DNA of 64,000 nucleotides from the NCBI RefSeq assembly GCF_001422925.1, contig NZ_LMNI01000011.1, positions 754,515 to 818,514 of the forward strand. The letters run 5' to 3'. The notes below the pieces were generated by a model. The model was not told where the DNA came from. It searched no databases and saw nothing but the letters and a program-made list of their open reading frames with translations. The position numbers were made by a program, and so were the translations under genes. Below, one piece after another: positions 41,869-50,640 of the stretch. Numbering within the stretch: position 1 is the stretch's first letter; the number at the start of each line of letters is the position of its first letter. This stretch comes from Microbacterium sp. Leaf288 (GTDB lineage Bacteria; Actinomycetota; Actinomycetes; Actinomycetales; Microbacteriaceae).

Positions 41869-42597
41869 ATGACCATCCGGATCGGGACGTCCGGCTGGAG
41901 TTACGACCACTGGGAGGGCGTGCTCTATCCGGTCGGTCTTGCTTCCGGAGCGCGGCTCTCCACGTACGCGTCCGCGTTCGACACCGTGGAGCTCAACGCG
42001 AGTTTCTACCGCTGGCCGCCAGTCGGCGGCTTCCGCAGCTGGCGGCAACGGCTTCCTGACGGCTTCGCGATGTCGGTCAAGGCGCCCCGCGGCCTCACCC
42101 ACGCGAAGAAGCTCTATTCCCCCGAGGTGTGGGTGCAGCGGATGTCGGAGGGCTGGCATGAGCTCGGCGACAAGCGGGCTGTGGTGCTGGTCCAGCTGCC
42201 GCCGACGCTGCCGCGCGACGACGCACGGTTGCGCCACTTCCTCGAACGAGTGCCCGACTGGATGCGGATCGCGGTGGAGCTGCGTCATCCGACCTGGGAG
42301 GTGGAGGAAGTGCTCCGGCTGCTCGAGGATCACGGCGCCGCGTACTGCGTGATGAGCGGTGCGGGCCTGTCGTGCATCCTGCGGGCGACGGCCGACTTCG
42401 TCTACATCCGGCTGCACGGCCCGCGCCATGACCATCTCTACCGTGGCTATTACTCCGACCAGGATCTGCAGTGGTGGGCGGAGCGCATCCGCGAATGGGA
42501 TCGTTCGGGTCGGGACGTGTTCGCTTACTTCAACAACGACGGAGAGGGTAACGCCGTCCGCAACGCCCTCACCCTCAAACGCTTGCTCGGCGTCTAG
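41869..42597 (+). CDS. DUF72 (YecE-like) protein
   Basis: TIM-barrel protein of 242 aa. MTIRIGTSGWSYDHWEGVLY, VELNASFYRWPP, MSVKAPRGLTHAKKL and RLHGPRHDHLYRGYYSDQDL are DUF72 hallmarks, as is the terminal AYFNNDGEGNAVRNA. Function remains unknown for the family. The preceding SRPBCC gene is close and may be co-transcribed. Confidence 0.92.
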   Translation: MTIRIGTSGWSYDHWEGVLYPVGLASGARLSTYASAFDTVELNASFYRWPPVGGFRSWRQRLPDGFAMSVKAPRGLTHAKKLYSPEVWVQRMSEGWHELGDKRAVVLVQLPPTLPRDDARLRHFLERVPDWMRIAVELRHPTWEVEEVLRLLEDHGAAYCVMSGAGLSCILRATADFVYIRLHGPRHDHLYRGYYSDQDLQWWAERIREWDRSGRDVFAYFNNDGEGNAVRNALTLKRLLGV

Positions 42598-42770
42598 AGG
42601 TCCGGGTTAGACGCTCGCGGGCCTATGAGGGAAGGCGAGGGATGGAGACCAGCCAGGTGGTGCCGGAGCTTAGGATCGGGCAATGCTCGTATCGCGAATG
42701 ATCGATGCGAAGTTGACCACCGACTGGAGTCGGAAGTGCCGCCCGGCGAGGCGAATGCTGGGTTCGAGAA

Positions 42771-42896
42771 TCACCAATCTTCGATCACCCCGGCATCGAT
42801 CATCTCGGCGCGCAGTGCGTCCTCGAAGTCGTCGGCTTGATCACGCAGTTCGTCCTTGTCGAAGCCGTATCGGACGATGGGTCTGATCGTTCTCAT
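42771..42896 (-). CDS. Small acidic protein (41 aa), hypothetical
   Basis: A short ORF starting MRTIRPIVRYGFDKDELRDQ and ending VIEDW, with GGAGG about ten bases upstream of the ATG. The composition is acidic and helix-forming (DDFEDALRAEMIDAGVIED). It is unlike random GC-rich frames. Function unknown; possibly a small regulator or an antitoxin-like peptide, but nothing recognised nearby. Confidence 0.45.
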   Translation of the reverse strand: MRTIRPIVRYGFDKDELRDQADDFEDALRAEMIDAGVIEDW

Positions 42897-43322
42897 CTTC
42901 TTGTGCCTCCACGCTGATCCAGCGAATAGATTCTGCTTCTGCGCGTGAGACCGACGATGGGGCTTGACAGCGGCCGGCCCTTCCGCCCCGAGCGCATCGC
43001 GTCACGCTCGGCCGTCACGCTGCCCCGGCGACGATGCGATCACCGACACGAAGGCGACCGCCGCCGTCACAGTCGATGACGAGTCCCGCGTTGGAGTTGG
43101 CCGCCAGCGCGAGCATCCCCTTCGGCGCGATATTCGTCGGCCTCGCCTTCTGGTCCTGACACCGACTCGAGGGCGCCGCCTTCTTTCGGACCGCCGGGGG
43201 ATCGGGCGACCACTCACCCTAACGGGGGTGGTCCAGGCGGCTCAGCCGCGGATGGCGAGCTACGGTGGGGATAGAAAGCCGCGCAGGAGGATGCCCGTGG
43301 CCGCTACAGGTATGGCTGTCCG
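42897..43322. other. Gap upstream of DUF998 gene
   Basis: No confident gene. A 33-codon frame on the minus strand (43015-43116, MLALAANSNAGLVIDCDGGG) looks ordered but lacks a separate ribosome site. Confidence 0.4.
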
Positions 43323-43928
43323 ATGTTGAGCGCCACGGCCATCGCAGCCATGACTGCGCTCGTCGCCGGCGGCATCACGGCTGGGCTGATCGCGATCCTT
43401 CATGTCCTCAAGCCCGAATATGAGCCGTCTTGGCGGATGATCAGCGAGTACTCCGTCGGGCGATACGGGTGGGTCATGCGCCTCGCCTTCGTCACGATGG
43501 CCATCAGCCCTGCCGCGACGTGCGTCGCCTTGTGGCCGTTCGGCGGCGCGTGGACGATCGGACTTGCCGCCGTCGCGCTCGGCGCGCTCGGTGCAGCGTT
43601 CATCGACGCCGATCCGATCATGACTCCGCGTGCACAGGCCACGCCCGTGGGCAGGGCGCACACGGTCCTGGGCGGTGTGCTGCTGGCCGGCTTTCCGCCC
43701 GCGGCGCTGTTCGCAGGGGTTGGGGTGGCGAGCGCGCTCGGATGGGTGCTGGCAGTCGCTTCCGTTGTTCCGTTCGCCGGCCTGGTGTGGTTCCTCGTCG
43801 CCGCCGCCCCCGCGCACGGGAGGGGCGGCTCGCCTGGGATCCGAATCGGATGGCCGGACAGGTTCTGCTTTCTCGCCTACCTGGGATGGGTGGTGGTCGC
43901 CGCTACCGGTGTTCTGTCCGTCGTGTGA
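43323..43928 (+). CDS. DUF998 family membrane protein
   Basis: Integral membrane protein of 201 aa with six predicted helices. EPSWRMISEYSVGRYGWVMR is a recognisable DUF998 signature after helix 1, followed by PAATCVALWPFGGAWTIGLA. Helices recur at about 45-70, 75-95, 110-130, 135-155 and 175-200. Role unknown. No operon partner. Confidence 0.85.
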   Translation: MLSATAIAAMTALVAGGITAGLIAILHVLKPEYEPSWRMISEYSVGRYGWVMRLAFVTMAISPAATCVALWPFGGAWTIGLAAVALGALGAAFIDADPIMTPRAQATPVGRAHTVLGGVLLAGFPPAALFAGVGVASALGWVLAVASVVPFAGLVWFLVAAAPAHGRGGSPGIRIGWPDRFCFLAYLGWVVVAATGVLSVV

Positions 43929-44647
43929 TGCAGCAGCGCCGTCGCGAACGCGGGGGCGGCGTCAAGTGCTGCCTCGGCCGACACCTCCGCCGAACCTTCA
44001 GTGCCCTGTATGACGACGCACTTGAAGAAGGACTCGCCTCGGGCTTCACCCTCTCCGTCGCGGGGAGGGGATGACCTCGGCGCCACTCGGCCCGTTGTAT
44101 CGATGGAAATCGAAGCTTCGAAAGCCGGAACGTGACCGGTTGCAATCGCGACGGGCTCGAGGGCTTGAACTACGCGGTCGGCCAGCAGACGGAGGCGGGG
44201 CCGCGGGCCATGGGCAGCGTGAACCCGTACGAGACGGCGAATGGCCGGCGCTACTGTGTCCGGCGAATGCCCGGGTCAGGCCTCCTAGCTCCGAAATAAA
44301 CCCCTGGTCAAGAAGGTAAAGAATGGTGTTGCCCCTGGAGGGACTCGAACACGTTTTGAGCATTTTGCATAGCCACGTGAAACGACAACTTCCGCGGAAT
44401 TACGCGGGTTCTCGAGTCTGGAGCGACATCCAGCTACGTCCGAAAACAGCCAGCAGCGAATGGAATGCGGCCAAAATGCGGGCAAGGCTTGCCAGTCCTG
44501 GAGCAGATCTCAGGCTCATCGCAGAACTGGGTGCGGGCAAGACGGTATTGGGTGCTAGCTGAAGTGCATGATTTTGGTCGCTCTGCTCGCGGATGCGCGT
44601 CTTGCTGTGCAAAGTGCTCAAATGCGGCTCAATGGATCCCGATGGTG
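43929..44647. other. Gene-free stretch at the island boundary
   Basis: Across about 720 bp I see no convincing gene. The only clear item is the tRNA 3' end fragment (44324-44350). Beyond it GC content visibly drops and the gene types change, consistent with foreign DNA starting here. Confidence 0.5.
44324..44350 (-). other. tRNA 3'-end fragment, candidate attachment site
   Basis: The minus strand reads GTTCGAGTCCCTCC-AGGGGCA and then ACACCA, i.e. a T-loop, the 3' half of the T-stem and an acceptor 3' strand. No D-arm or anticodon arm follows on the right, so this is not a whole tRNA. It matches the end of a tRNA of the GGGGCA-acceptor class (Lys-like, from memory). As a duplicated 3' end it should mark the left boundary (attL/attR) of an element integrated to the right. 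Confidence 0.65.
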
Positions 44648-45262
44648 TCAGCGACCGATCGAGGGCCCCGATGAACCTGGCCTGACCGAGGGGCTGGTGA
44701 GCTGCTCGCGGAGCTGCTGCTCGCGAGCCTGAACGAGGACCTCCCGACCGGTGGCCTCGTCGACAAGACCCGCAACGCGGGCGCGATTCATCATGCGCGT
44801 CGCGGTGCTGACACTGACGCCGAGCTGTTCGGAGACGAGCTTGAGTGGACCGTCGTTGATGACCGAGGCGAGCCGGTAGAGCCTGACCGCCTCGCGCAGG
44901 TTCTGATCCTCCGAGCGCGACTCGTCCGCCTTCAGCCGTGTCAGGTATTGTCCGTAGGTCTCCGGCTCAGACAGACCGCCGTCGATGCGGACGACGCGAG
45001 CTGCAGCCCACTTGACGATCGCCTGCACTCGGAGGTCGCGCAGCAGCGTGGTGGTCACCTCATCCCCCTGGCCGCTCCGATCCACTCGAATCGACTCAGC
45101 CGCTGCCCGCCGCAGCGTCGTGTCGTAAACGACGTGCGCACGCACGGCACCCGGAACGTCAGGAATGCCAGTAACGACGGCGACCCACGAGCGTGGAATG
45201 CGAATGCCGTCGCCGGCGTCGAGGATCTCGTCGTCGATCAGCTCGATCGAGAGTTCAGGCAT
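44648..45262 (-). CDS. Putative DNA-binding regulator of the integrated element
   Basis: Protein of 204 aa. The C-terminal third has a helix-turn-helix: LKLVSEQLGVSVSTATRMMN, RARVAGLVDEATG. The N-terminal part (SIELIDDEILDAGDGIRIP and VVTGIPDVPGAVRAHVVYDT) is not recognised. The gene is divergent from the excisionase-like gene at 45,375. The space between carries two 17-bp direct repeats 42 bp apart, which this protein could bind. Probably controls element excision or transfer. Confidence 0.65.
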   Translation of the reverse strand: MPELSIELIDDEILDAGDGIRIPRSWVAVVTGIPDVPGAVRAHVVYDTTLRRAAAESIRVDRSGQGDEVTTTLLRDLRVQAIVKWAAARVVRIDGGLSEPETYGQYLTRLKADESRSEDQNLREAVRLYRLASVINDGPLKLVSEQLGVSVSTATRMMNRARVAGLVDEATGREVLVQAREQQLREQLTSPSVRPGSSGPSIGR

Positions 45263-45291
45263 GCTGCGAGTTTCTCAGTTTCGGGAGACGC

Positions 45292-45350
45292 GAGCAAGTG
45301 ATGACATCGAGCACTCACGGGTGTAATGTGCGTGAGCAAGTGATGACATC
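45292..45350. repeat. Two 17-bp direct repeats (operator-like) between regulator and xis-like genes
   Basis: GAGCAAGTGATGACATC occurs at 45292-45308 and again at 45334-45350, 42 bp apart, close to four helical turns. They sit in the divergent promoter region between the HTH protein and the excisionase-like gene. Confidence 0.85.
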
Positions 45351-45374
45351 AACCATCCAGCGAAGGAGAAAGTC

Positions 45375-45554
45375 ATGAACTCATCGCCGAATTCGCTTGC
45401 CCTGACGATGAAGGATGCCGCGAAGCTTGTCGGCGTCGACTACCGCACGATCAAGCTCGGCATCGAGAGCGGGACGATCCCCACGGTCCAGCTCGGCCCG
45501 CGCCGGATGATCCCTCGCGTGCCGCTGTTGCGCGCGTTCGGCGTCGACGCCTGA
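45375..45554 (+). CDS. Excisionase-like helix-turn-helix protein (59 aa)
   Basis: Short protein with winged-helix/MerR-like DNA-binding form used by excisionases: LTMKDAAKLVGVDYRTIKLG, then IESGTIPTVQLGPRRMIPRV. It has an excellent AAGGAGAA site (45363-45370) before ATG 45375. Excisionases bend DNA at the att site and steer integrase toward excision. Located about 1 kb from the tRNA-fragment boundary and divergent from a putative regulator. Confidence 0.75.
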   Translation: MNSSPNSLALTMKDAAKLVGVDYRTIKLGIESGTIPTVQLGPRRMIPRVPLLRAFGVDA

Positions 45555-45776
45555 TAGCGGCGCGAGCGGGTCGAGCGGTGGCACGAACTTGACCGTGTCA
45601 TCCTTCTGCCGCACCAGCCAGCCGCTCTTCCACCTGTTCCCCGACGACCGCGAGATGCCCAGCTTCGTGCACGCGCTGCGCACCGACCAACCTTGCGCGA
45701 GCAGCTCGAGAAGCTGCCGGCGCTTGTCCGTCATCGGGCGGCGACCCGGACCCTTCGGAACACGACGAGATGACAA
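45555..45776 (-). pseudogene. IS30-family transposase N-terminal fragment
   Basis: Reads PMTDKRRQLLELLAQGWSVR, then SACTKLGISRSSGNRWKSGW and VRQKDDTVKFVPPL, the typical N-terminal helix-turn-helix of actinobacterial IS30 transposases. Homology ends abruptly at about 45555, exactly at the end of the excisionase-like gene, and the DDE catalytic domain is missing. The initiator would be TTG at 45776. A relic left by insertion then deletion. Confidence 0.7.
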
Positions 45777-46008
45777 TTGAGAACCCCTTTCGGATGGTCC
45801 TCGTTGCGACCGTCACTGGAAACCACCACGTCGCAATGGCCTGCTTTTCGAGCGTCGTCGACAACCGCCGTGAACATCCGCGCAGCGTGTTCTGCGACGA
45901 GCACTTGGCGGCTGAAGAGAGTTCGCGATTTCGCAGCTCACGTCTACTGCCGATCAATCCACTCCAGCAGAATGAAGCCACGTGTGGAACGAGCGAGAGG
46001 CAACCGCG

Positions 46009-46521
46009 ATGAACCCCGACGACGACGCGCGCACCTGGACCAAACGCCGCGGCGCTGCCGGTCCCGCCGAGGATGACTGGGCAGCTCGCGGCCTGCTCAT
46101 CGAAGAGGTCTACCAGCTCGTCCAGATCAGTCCTGGAAAGACCGAGTCGCAGTGCTCGTCATGCGGGACGGGCAAGGAAGACAAGTGGTACCGCGCCGAA
46201 GACATCTCGGTCGTCTTCCACTGGCAGCCCAAGGCAGATGTCGCCGCACACGTATACGGCTGGTGGTACTGCCCCGACCATCTCGCGCGGACGAAACTGC
46301 CGTGGTCGCACTGGCAGGAAGCACCCGAGGCGCTCTGGGGCCCTCGACTTCGGTCGATCAAACACCCGGACTGCCAGCAGGCCATCGGCCTGGGGGCGTC
46401 GTGTGGTCAGCCTTACGCGGGTGTCCGCGACGGCCATCCAATGTGCGCTGAGCACATCGAACGCTTCGATACGGCCGAGCGACTATCCATCATGGAGCGT
46501 CGGTTGCTCGGCGACTCCTGA
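46009..46521 (+). CDS. Hypothetical protein with cysteine/histidine pairs
   Basis: Protein of 170 aa, ATG 46009. It carries paired metal-type motifs: CSSCGTGKEDKWYRAED, YCPDHLARTK, CQQAIGLGASCGQPY and CAEHIERFD. These suggest two small zinc-binding units. Family not recognised. It stands alone within the element, downstream of the IS30 relic. Confidence 0.6.
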   Translation: MNPDDDARTWTKRRGAAGPAEDDWAARGLLIEEVYQLVQISPGKTESQCSSCGTGKEDKWYRAEDISVVFHWQPKADVAAHVYGWWYCPDHLARTKLPWSHWQEAPEALWGPRLRSIKHPDCQQAIGLGASCGQPYAGVRDGHPMCAEHIERFDTAERLSIMERRLLGDS

Positions 46522-46684
46522 TGTCGGCGGCGCGTGAACTCTAACTGTTTGGCGCCGCTCCTGACCAGTTCCGAGTACTGCCGACACCTGATCGCAAAGA
46601 AGCGCCGAGCGTCGCCGCCCGCTCTCGTCCCCTAAACGTTCAATGCTCGTGTGGGGATGGTTCGTGCAGCCGCTCGCTTACCGG

Positions 46685-47050
46685 CTAGCTCATGAATACA
46701 TGCGTTCGGTGCCAGTCGAAGTAAACGGCAGCATCCGAATATCCGCTGGCGGTGCGGCCACGAATCTTGTCGATGTATCGCCCGATCGCGGTCTCCAGAT
46801 CGACCGTCGTCGTTCCGATCACCGCTCCGTCCTTGACGCTGACGTATCCGTCTTCGAACAACGCATCGCACCCGAAAACGCATGCGAGCATCGCGATACG
46901 TGGAATGTCGCGTGCTTCACCATCGGCTGCAGCGGCTCGCTTCTTATATGGGAGGCCCAGAGGAACCGGCCGGGGCAGGTTTCTCCACAGAGCGCGCACG
47001 GAGCTTCTTCTCGGCCGCGAAGTAGCGCTACCCGGAGGCGCTGTTGTTCG
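46685..47050 (-). pseudogene. Frameshifted HNH endonuclease (degenerate)
   Basis: Two frames join to one recognisable nuclease. CALCGETCPGRFLWASHI gives the Cys pair and catalytic SHI-type region, then, after a one-base loss around 46,950, KKRAAAADGEARDIPRIAM, LACVFGCDALFEDGYVSV and the C-terminal AVYFDWHRTHVFMS continue in the next frame. Restoring one base near CATATAAGAAG would give HIKKR, as expected for this HNH type. The N-terminal part is lost. A 35-bp repeat starts about 120 bp to the right. Confidence 0.65.
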
Positions 47051-47164
47051 CGCCGCTGCCTAACGGTGACCGGTCGATCCAGCGCACCTTGGAATGGGCC
47101 TGAGTCAACGTGGCACGCGGGCCACGCGCACATAAGAGGAGCTGCCCGACGATCTTTCCGCTGG

Positions 47165-47199
47165 GGCGCGTGGCGTGCCGGCCGGACTGCGTTCGATTG
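47165..47199. repeat. 35-bp dispersed repeat, copy 1
   Basis: Begins GGCGCGTGGCGTGCCGGCCG and ends ACTGCGTTCGATTG; a second copy at 50686-50720 differs at two positions. Each includes an imperfect GAAC-TGC-GTTC dyad. Both copies lie just upstream (minus strand) of a broken gene. Confidence 0.75.
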
Positions 47200-47289
47200 C
47201 CGGAGGTCAGTGTGCGTCGGCTGCGCGTTCGAGCGGAACACAACGCGCCCGCCGGGGTCCGGCGGGCGCGTTGAGCGTTGGGTCCGCTC

Positions 47290-48591
47290 TTACGTGTCGC
47301 AGCCGATTCCGTCGCCGTCGCGGTCCAGGTGTTTGCCGTAGCCGGGCTGGCCCTGCTGGATGGGGGCGGCTCCAGCGGCGCGGGCTGCGTCGCAGTTCTT
47401 GTAGTAGACCTCGACCGGTGCGGGGGCGGGTGCCGGTTGCGCAGGCGCGGGTGCCGGTTGGGCCGGAGCGGGCGCAGGTGCGGGGTTGACGGGAGTCGCG
47501 GGTGCGGGGGCAGGTTCCGGTGCAGTCTCGACGGGGACCGTGGCGTAGGTCGAGGTGACGGCCTTCTCGTCGGGGCACGCGCTCAGGATGTTCGCGATCG
47601 CGTCGTGCTCCGCCTGTGTCACCCACAGACCGTAGGTCGCCTTCACCGATACCTGCCGGGCGACGTACGCGCACCGGTAGGCCTTGTTCTTTGGCAGCCA
47701 GGTGGCGGCGTCCCCGTCGCCCTTCTGGGCGTTAGCGGAACCGTCGACTGCGAGGAGGTTCAGCGGGTCGTTCGCGAACGACGCTCGCTGGTTCGCGGTC
47801 AACTGCTGGGCACCCTTCTGCCAAGCGTCCGACAGCGCGACGACGTGGTCGATCTGCACCAGCTCGCTGGTGCCCTGGCCGCGGACGAAGTTGATCGTGG
47901 TCGCCGTGTACGGGTCGACGAGGACACCGGTGAGCACCTTGCACGGGCCGGACAGCGTCTCGTCGGTGAGGTCGCGGGCGAGGATGTCGTTGCGGGTGTC
48001 GCAGCCGTTGCGGTCCACGTCCAGCCACCGCTGGCCGAACTGGTCACGGTCGTATCCGGTCTTCGGGGCACGGCCTTTCACCTCGAGCGTGGCGAGCACG
48101 GCCAGTGCCGTCTGGTCGGCGGTGGCGCCGGCGCCCGCGGCCGTCTTGACCTCACCGGTGAACGGCTCCTGGGTGGCTTCCTCGTCGACCGACGGGGCAG
48201 TCGGCGTCGGAGTCGGCTGGGCGGCCACGGAAGGCTCGGCGGTGGGCAGGGCGGCTGCCTGCTGCGCTTCCCGACCGGAGGCGGCCGCGCTCGGGTAGAC
48301 CACCGTCGTCATCAGACCCGCGGCGAAGAACACTACGGCGGAGATCGCGGTCGCCGTCATCGCGACCTTCGGGGTCCGGAACCGCAGCCATGTGCGTGTG
48401 TTCTTTGACAGCGCGACGATGCCGGTGATCAGGACGGTCAGTGCGATGAGCGCGATGATCGGGGCGAGGAAGACGAGTACGCCGAGTGCGACGATTCCGA
48501 TGATCACCCACAGCCAGACGGGCAGTCGCTTCTGCTTCGGCGGCTCGAGTGCGGGTGCCGGTGGCGGCGTGAAAGAGGCGGTGGTCGCCAT
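47290..48591 (-). CDS. Membrane-anchored DUF1524 nuclease with excalibur domain
   Basis: Protein of 433 aa. Two N-terminal membrane helices (residues about 25-60 and 78-98) place the rest outside. Residues about 160-340 are a DUF1524/GmrSD-type HNH nuclease: VQIDHVVALSDAW carries the catalytic His, with FANDPLNLLAVDGSANAQKG and WLPKNKAYRC. A Pro/Ala-rich repeat linker (about 345-395, PAPAPAQPAPAP) follows, then a calcium-binding excalibur motif (NCDAARAAGAAPIQQG and HLDRDGDGIGCD). Secreted nucleases of this type are common in Actinobacteria; possible roles are DNA scavenging or competition. The gene appears intact. Confidence 0.85.
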   Translation of the reverse strand: MATTASFTPPPAPALEPPKQKRLPVWLWVIIGIVALGVLVFLAPIIALIALTVLITGIVALSKNTRTWLRFRTPKVAMTATAISAVVFFAAGLMTTVVYPSAAASGREAQQAAALPTAEPSVAAQPTPTPTAPSVDEEATQEPFTGEVKTAAGAGATADQTALAVLATLEVKGRAPKTGYDRDQFGQRWLDVDRNGCDTRNDILARDLTDETLSGPCKVLTGVLVDPYTATTINFVRGQGTSELVQIDHVVALSDAWQKGAQQLTANQRASFANDPLNLLAVDGSANAQKGDGDAATWLPKNKAYRCAYVARQVSVKATYGLWVTQAEHDAIANILSACPDEKAVTSTYATVPVETAPEPAPAPATPVNPAPAPAPAQPAPAPAQPAPAPAPVEVYYKNCDAARAAGAAPIQQGQPGYGKHLDRDGDGIGCDT

Positions 48592-48768
48592 GTCGTGGAG
48601 CTCCTTGGCTGTGGGTGCAGTCGAGTAGGGCAGGTGGCTGCCGAGAGGATGGCCGCCCTACCCCAGAGGGCGACGATCTAAGTCTATGGGAGATCTATGA
48701 GGTACTTATGGGGCCTGTAATCGGTCATACAGTGACCTCACTGCGCGCTCTCAGCCACTGGCCGGCCG

Positions 48769-49110
48769 CTATGCGACGTCATCCCTGCCGCTGCACAGAC
48801 GAACGTCGCTACGAACCCGAGATGTCGATCTGCGGCCACGTGGTACGGACAGATCTTCCTTCTGTGGTTTGTGCGTCCGCGCTTGTTTCCAAACCTGGAG
48901 GTCGAGGTCGTCCATTGCCGAGAAGTTCGGCGCACGGGCGTAGCCCTCACCGAGCACAACGAGGGATCGCACCGCGTCGGAGCCCTGACCGTGAATGGCG
49001 ATCGCCTCGGCGAGAGACTGCTCGTACAGCTCGCGCTTCGGACCAAGTCGTCGTGCCTCCCACTCGATGAGCGCCTCAATCTGTTCCGGTGTGAGACCGT
49101 TGTTGCTCAT
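48769..49110 (-). CDS. Hypothetical protein (113 aa)
   Basis: Starts MSNNGLTPEQIEALIEWEAR at ATG 49110. A helical N-terminal half (RRLGPKRELYEQSLAEAIAI) is followed by FSAMDDLDLQVWKQARTHKP. The C-terminal 30 residues are basic and low-complexity and may belong to another frame. Not recognised. Confidence 0.5.
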   Translation of the reverse strand: MSNNGLTPEQIEALIEWEARRLGPKRELYEQSLAEAIAIHGQGSDAVRSLVVLGEGYARAPNFSAMDDLDLQVWKQARTHKPQKEDLSVPRGRRSTSRVRSDVRLCSGRDDVA

Positions 49111-49234
49111 GAAAGGACTCCGTTGCTAACACGCGTGTGAGTGGCTTCACCACGATGGCGATTCGTCGGCGCCCGCGCCCCCTACTTTCAGACGAGTAGG
49201 CTCGCGCGACCGAGCACCGCGGGCGCCGCAGTGG

Positions 49235-49624
49235 CTAGCGCCAATTGACCTCGATCGTGAGCTGGGGCGACCCGTCGAACGTCATTGGGGTGGGAATGTA
49301 CGGCTCACCCAGCTCCCAGAGCTTCGCGTTTACCCCGTCGGGTCGATAGCGGATCGTTCGCGTATGCTCGCTGACCTTATCGAGGTGACACGTGATCGGG
49401 TGAACGTTGTACTGCAAGCCGCCGCGTGGAGATCGTGGGTGCGTGGCTTCGCCGGTGTAGGGGCGGACGGTCACCTCGATCAGGCGCGGCCACGGTCGGG
49501 GCACACGCCATTTGGGCACGTACAGTGAAAAATCGGTCCGACCGATCCGAGCGTCCCATCGAAGCTTGTTGTCGGTTTCCTTTGCTTCGGTCAGCATCAC
49601 CATCTCGACCACGAGCGCCTCCAT
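49235..49624 (-). CDS. Hypothetical protein (129 aa)
   Basis: Starts MEALVVEMVMLTEAKETDNK. Beta-rich composition with KLRWDARIGRTDFSLYVPKW and PRLIEVTVRPYTGEATHPRS; ends FDGSPQLTIEVNWR. The charged/aromatic pattern looks like a real folded protein. No known family or partners. Confidence 0.6.
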   Translation of the reverse strand: MEALVVEMVMLTEAKETDNKLRWDARIGRTDFSLYVPKWRVPRPWPRLIEVTVRPYTGEATHPRSPRGGLQYNVHPITCHLDKVSEHTRTIRYRPDGVNAKLWELGEPYIPTPMTFDGSPQLTIEVNWR

Positions 49625-49778
49625 TCACGATCCGGCTTCGATCGCCTACTCCGCAGGATCGCGGGCGGGCTGAGGAGGTTCCGAAGATCCTCAAGGCACA
49701 GGCCCATCCGTACGACCGACCCCATGCAGGCTTGAAGCCAGCTCTCAGCGGAGGCTAACAGGTTCCTAAAGGAGCGTT

Positions 49779-49898
49779 ATGGACGCTCTATTAAGATCGG
49801 CTCAGATCTTCGGCAAGCAACGTTACGTCCGGCCGCCGAACGTCAGTGGCGACGAGCGTCGCGATCGGCGCGCTGAGCGGTCGCTCCGCGAACGTTGA
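49779..49898 (+). CDS. Possible small protein (39 aa)
   Basis: Starts MDALLRSAQIFGKQRYVRPP at ATG 49779, four bases after an excellent AAAGGAG (49768-49774). The C-terminal half is strongly basic (RRDRRAERSLRER). Too short to assign; kept because of the ribosome site. Confidence 0.35.
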   Translation: MDALLRSAQIFGKQRYVRPPNVSGDERRDRRAERSLRER

Positions 49899-49985
49899 GA
49901 TTGCCGCGAGGGGTGATCGCTGTCGATTGCGTGCACCATCGGTCGTCATCTCAATAAAGGCACATCATCACTCGAAGGAGACATC

Positions 49986-50045
49986 ATGGCTAGGCCAGGT
50001 TCATCGGTGATCCCCCCGCATCGCGCAGGGAAGGACGCTTCATGA
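49986..50045 (+). CDS. 19-aa leader peptide coupled to DUF1905 gene
   Basis: [19 protein letters not shown], preceded by GAAGGAG. Its TGA overlaps the ATG of the DUF1905 gene (ATGA at 50042-50045). Termination at the leader would deliver ribosomes to the next start, so this is likely a translational-coupling device rather than a functional protein. Confidence 0.5.
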   Translation: MARPGSSVIPPHRAGKDAS

Positions 50046-50326
50046 GTACGGTCGGCCCACTCGACATCACCTTCACCGCCACTCTCGGCCGGGTGAGAGC
50101 GGGTGACACGTGGATCTGCGCGCAGTTGCCGGACTCCGCGGCGATCTTCGGTACCCGTGGGCTGGTCAAGGTTTCGGGCACCGTGGATGATCACCCTTTC
50201 GACGGAGCATTCATGGCGCTCGGAGACGGAACTCACAAGCTGCCCATCTCCGCACAGATCCGCCGCGCGATCGGCAGGGATGAAGGCGACGATGTCACCA
50301 TTCACCTCACCCACCGACGCAACTAG
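50042..50326 (+). CDS. DUF1905 domain protein
   Basis: Protein of 94 aa matching DUF1905: [58 protein letters not shown] and [11 protein letters not shown]. The fold is a small beta-barrel found alone or fused to YdeI-like domains. Function is unknown. Translation is coupled to a 19-aa leader through an ATGA overlap. Confidence 0.88.
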   Translation: MSTVGPLDITFTATLGRVRAGDTWICAQLPDSAAIFGTRGLVKVSGTVDDHPFDGAFMALGDGTHKLPISAQIRRAIGRDEGDDVTIHLTHRRN

Positions 50327-50347
50327 CACCACCCACTGACCGGTCGG

Positions 50348-50640
50348 CTACCGCACGCATGCCAGGTCCGTGATTGAAGCGGCGCGGATCGCGCGTCGTT
50401 GGACGGTAACCGTTACCCGGAACTGCGATCCCTTGACTGCGGTGACCTCAACATTGATTGGCCTATCGCCCGACTCGTCGGTATAGGTGCACATGACCTG
50501 CGTGCCCAACGCGACCTGGTACTCATCTTCGTCACAGGTCACCACGAACTCCCCGTCATCGTCGCGGGCGAGGATCGATGACGCGTTTGCGTTGCCCCGG
50601 AGGGTGACGTGGCCCTTCCCGCCACCACCACCTCGGGAAG
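50348..50640 (-). pseudogene. DUF4333-like C-terminal fragment
   Basis: The frame ends with GEFVVTCDEDEYQVALGTQV, MCTYTDESGDRPINVEVTAV and FRVTVTVQ, matching the extracellular DUF4333-type beta domain. A usual lipoprotein or signal segment is missing; the reading continues into the 35-bp repeat region with no good start. Probably a truncated gene. Confidence 0.5.

Noticed and set aside
43015..43116. 33-aa minus-strand ORF starting MLALAANSNAG
   Set aside because: Ordered-looking sequence but no ribosome site, and two other frames are open over the same bases.
44324..44410. Complete tRNA gene
   Set aside because: Only T-loop and acceptor 3' end are present; no D-arm, anticodon arm or matching 5' acceptor strand.
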